Positions 61,814 to 64,000 of a stretch of DNA of 64,000 bases are shown in pieces; position 1 is the stretch's first letter, and every line of letters starts with the position of its first letter. The position numbers were made by a program, and so were the translations under genes. The notes under the pieces are model-generated. The model worked only from the letters and a program-made list of their open reading frames with translations, was not told the origin of the DNA and made no database searches. Source of the stretch: Paenibacillus faecis (lineage in GTDB: Bacteria; Bacillota; Bacilli; Paenibacillales; Paenibacillaceae); NCBI RefSeq assembly GCF_008084145.1, contig NZ_VSDO01000004.1:186001-250000 (forward strand), written 5' to 3'.

Positions 61814-63418
61814 ATGCGTTTCGGATCATCTCTAAAGAAGTCGGCAGGGCTAGGCTTATTGACCATTTTATTATTGGGGTTGGTTGCCGGATGCGGGGGA
61901 GGCACTAAATCCGCGGAACAAACCCCAGCAGCCGGGGAGAGCGCGAATTCAAGCGCCAATTCGACCGAACCCGCTAAGGGCGGAACATTCGTGTATGGAC
62001 GGCCCGCCGCGGTGAACTCGTTTGATTTGCACAATCAAATTACGGCGAACAACGCTTTTGCGATCGATAAAGTGTTCGAATCTTTGGTTACCTTCGACAG
62101 CGAGGGCAACATCGTCGACTGGCTGGCGGAGTCCCACAAGATCAGCGAGGATGGATTGACCTATACGTTCGTGCTGCGCGACGGCTTGAAATTCTCCAAC
62201 GGCAATGCGGTTACGGCGGAAGATGCGGTCTTTTCGCTCCAGCGGCACTTGGAAGTCGGCGGTCCGCTCGCGATTTCGGCCAAAGTGGACGCGGTGAAAG
62301 CGCAGGATGACCGCACGCTCGTCATCACGTTGAAGGAACCGTACACGCCGTTTATTTCCGAGTTGTCCAATTTCTCGAACGGCATTATTCCGAAAGACTT
62401 CGGCGGGGTTTCCGAGGAGGAGTTCTTCAAGAAACCGGTGGGCACAGGACCGTTTGTGGTCGACAACTGGGACCCGGCGGGCGATGTGACTTTTGTGAAA
62501 AATCCGCATTACTGGCAGGAAGGCAAACCCTATATAGACAAGCTGGTTTACAAGCTGATTCAGGATGACAGTCAGGCTATCAACCAGTTGAAGGCGGGGG
62601 AAGTGAACGCGATTGAGTCCCTGGCCTTGCAAAATGCCAATGAAATCAAGCAGGGCCCCGGCACAAAAGTACTGACCAATGGCGGCTGGGTGACGGAGCA
62701 GCTGTTCTTCAATACGTTGGACGAGCATTTCTCCGATGTACACGTTCGCCGCGCGCTGGCACTGGCCATCGACCGCGCGGGGCTGACCAACGCGCTGACC
62801 TTTGGATACGCCAAACCGGCGAATTCGCTGCTGCCGACGGCGATTCCTTACAACGCCAACGATACGATCCAACCGTTGAATTTCGATGTGACCGCCGCCA
62901 AGGAAGAGCTGGCCAAGTCGGCTTTCCCTAACGGCTTCTCCACCAAATTGCTCGTTGCGTCCGGAAACAGCACCCGCGCGCAGGAAGCGCAAATTATTCA
63001 GGCCGCGGGCAAGGAAATCGGAATCAATATTGAGATCGAATCCATTGAATTGGCCACGTTCCGCGAGCGTTTCTTTGCTTATGACTTCTCGGCGATGCTG
63101 AACAGCGGCCAGGCCGATTCGCCCGACGCGAACTCGATTATCGCGTTCCAGACCGATCCGGAGGGCTTCAGCAAATCTTATTGGACGCATTATACCAATG
63201 ATGAAGTGACCAAGCTGCTGCATGAAGGGCAAAAGACGCCAGATGGAGATGGCCGTGCCGCGGTGTACTCCAAGCTGCTGCAAACTCTGGCGGATGAAGT
63301 GCCTTACATCCCGCTTTATTATCCGGATATTCTGAAGGGCGTCGGCTCTTCCGTGGAAGGCCTCACGGTTTTGCCAAACGGAAGCCTCCGCTTTGAAGAA
63401 GTGCGTATTCAGAAATGA
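61814..63418 (+). CDS. Peptide/nickel-type ABC transporter substrate-binding lipoprotein (SBP_bac_5)
   Basis: A protein of 534 residues. A lipoprotein signal with lipobox LVAGC (Cys27) is followed by an acidic/Ser linker and the SBP_bac_5 fold. Seen are YTFVLRDGLKFSNGNAVTAE, DAVFSLQR, a central GTGPFVVDNWDPAGDVTFVK, HVRRALALAIDR and a C-terminal YIPLYYPD. It captures oligopeptides or a related ligand outside the membrane and hands it to the permease that follows. ATG 61814 is preferred to GTG 61811 because AAGGGGGC is better spaced. The stop overlaps the permease start (ATGA). Confidence 0.92.
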   Translation: MRFGSSLKKSAGLGLLTILLLGLVAGCGGGTKSAEQTPAAGESANSSANSTEPAKGGTFVYGRPAAVNSFDLHNQITANNAFAIDKVFESLVTFDSEGNIVDWLAESHKISEDGLTYTFVLRDGLKFSNGNAVTAEDAVFSLQRHLEVGGPLAISAKVDAVKAQDDRTLVITLKEPYTPFISELSNFSNGIIPKDFGGVSEEEFFKKPVGTGPFVVDNWDPAGDVTFVKNPHYWQEGKPYIDKLVYKLIQDDSQAINQLKAGEVNAIESLALQNANEIKQGPGTKVLTNGGWVTEQLFFNTLDEHFSDVHVRRALALAIDRAGLTNALTFGYAKPANSLLPTAIPYNANDTIQPLNFDVTAAKEELAKSAFPNGFSTKLLVASGNSTRAQEAQIIQAAGKEIGINIEIESIELATFRERFFAYDFSAMLNSGQADSPDANSIIAFQTDPEGFSKSYWTHYTNDEVTKLLHEGQKTPDGDGRAAVYSKLLQTLADEVPYIPLYYPDILKGVGSSVEGLTVLPNGSLRFEEVRIQK

Positions 63419-64000
63419 TAAGATCCGGCAGAACGTTGACGAAGTCGGCGGGGACCGCATCATACCGGTGGCTTGCGACAGCCGTCTTGAGAGCCGCGGC
63501 CGTCATCCTTCTCGTGATGACCGCCGTGTTCTTCCTCATCCGCATCGTGCCCGGGGACCCCGCCAAAATGATCCTGGGAGAGTACAGCACGCCCGAGGCC
63601 ATCGCGCGAATGCGCCATACGCTCGGGCTGGATCTCCCTTTGTGGGAGCAGTTTGTCCGGTTTGTGAAGACATTGTTCACGCAGGGGGACACCGGCAATT
63701 CCATCATTGCCGGAACCTCCACCCGGGAGCTGATTGCCGAACGGGCACCCGTGACGCTGCTGCTGATCGGGATGGCCTGCATCGCGGCGATCGTGATCGC
63801 CCTTTTGCTCGCCACGCTGGCCGCTACGCAGAAAGACAAGCTGCTGGATCATCTGATCCGTATTTTTCCTACCGTCACGCTGGGTATGCCAATCTTCTGG
63901 GTTGGCTTACTTTTGATTCTGGTGTTCAGTGTCCGTCTGCGCTGGTTCCCGGTCGGCGGGATCGGGGAAGGCTGGGCCGGTACCCTGCACAGCCTCGCGC
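63415..64000 (+). CDS. ABC transporter permease, DppB/OppB type (partial, cut by window end)
   Basis: Starts at ATG 63415, overlapping the previous stop by four bases, and stays open to the end of the window (195 codons). The N-terminal membrane helix VILLVMTAVFFLIRIVPGDP, the LGLDLPLWEQF motif and the core TLGMPIFWVGLLLILVFS match the first permease of Dpp/Opp transporters. The rest of the operon (second permease, ATPases) should follow outside the window. Confidence 0.92.
   Translation, partial: MIRSGRTLTKSAGTASYRWLATAVLRAAAVILLVMTAVFFLIRIVPGDPAKMILGEYSTPEAIARMRHTLGLDLPLWEQFVRFVKTLFTQGDTGNSIIAGTSTRELIAERAPVTLLLIGMACIAAIVIALLLATLAATQKDKLLDHLIRIFPTVTLGMPIFWVGLLLILVFSVRLRWFPVGGIGEGWAGTLHSLA

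Noticed and set aside
61949..63463. Long minus-strand frame of 504 codons
   Set aside because: Antisense to the clear substrate-binding lipoprotein gene, without ribosome binding site or recognisable domain; typical of GC-rich codon bias.
1..64000. tRNA, rRNA and common riboswitches
   Set aside because: No cloverleaf, rRNA segment or classic riboswitch core was recognised on either strand.

Overview
The window reads as a chromosomal segment of a low-to-mid GC Gram-positive bacterium of the Paenibacillus type. This is an inference from gene content: an SLH-anchored multi-domain GH10 xylanase, a GH5 mannanase with FN3 modules, copper-amine-oxidase-like stalk proteins, a DUF6809 protein, a holin-like type I toxin, strong AGGAGG ribosome binding sites and a T7SS-style polymorphic toxin. 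No rRNA or tRNA gene was seen.

Positions 1-15.8 kb form a defence-rich accessory region. It opens with the effector genes of a type I-C CRISPR system (cas5c-cas8c-cas7) and a six-repeat array with its leader; the adaptation genes cas4-cas1-cas2 are absent between cas7 and the array. A 5'-nucleotidase follows. Then come a P-loop ATPase of the Sll1717 type fused to a C-terminal cold-shock domain, about 1 kb of decayed sequence, an AT-rich three-gene cassette (ParA-like ATPase, small helical protein, HEPN-like protein), and an McrBC-like pair (AAA ATPase with DUF3578 plus a DUF2357/PD-(D/E)xK nuclease). The ATPase-cold-shock fusion and the ParA cassette are the best candidates for undescribed systems.

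Positions 15.9-25.7 kb hold two tandemly duplicated stalk-domain secreted proteins, small regulators (two XRE, two TetR), small membrane proteins, a CPBP protease, an aldo/keto reductase and a CE2-like SGNH esterase. Positions 25.9-33.4 kb are a polymorphic toxin/immunity locus: a toxin whose last ~150 codons switch abruptly to AT-rich sequence, its pentapeptide-repeat neighbour, an orphan deaminase toxin tail with its immunity-like gene, SUKH-like genes, several broken immunity-like genes and an IS3 remnant.

Positions 33.5-48.5 kb are mostly housekeeping and stress genes: a putative metal-binding protein, a histidine phosphatase, ferrochelatase, RidA, DUF2306, a holin-like toxin, a TauE/SafE exporter with DUF1634, an acetoacetate-decarboxylase-like/SDR pair, YmaF, fused Ada, a frameshifted DJ-1/PfpI gene and ahpC-ahpF. 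Positions 49-57 kb carry divergent hemicellulases with two cre-like sites between them. Positions 57.7-64 kb hold a NarL-type two-component pair encoded convergently, an acyltransferase and the start of a peptide ABC transporter operon.

Dispersed repeats are conspicuous. A ~205-bp element built from TGCAAATCTGCAGG-like modules occurs three times (32.1, 44.1, 48.6 kb). A ~265-bp palindromic element is duplicated in tandem at 57.0-57.6 kb, and another palindromic element lies at 24.3 kb.
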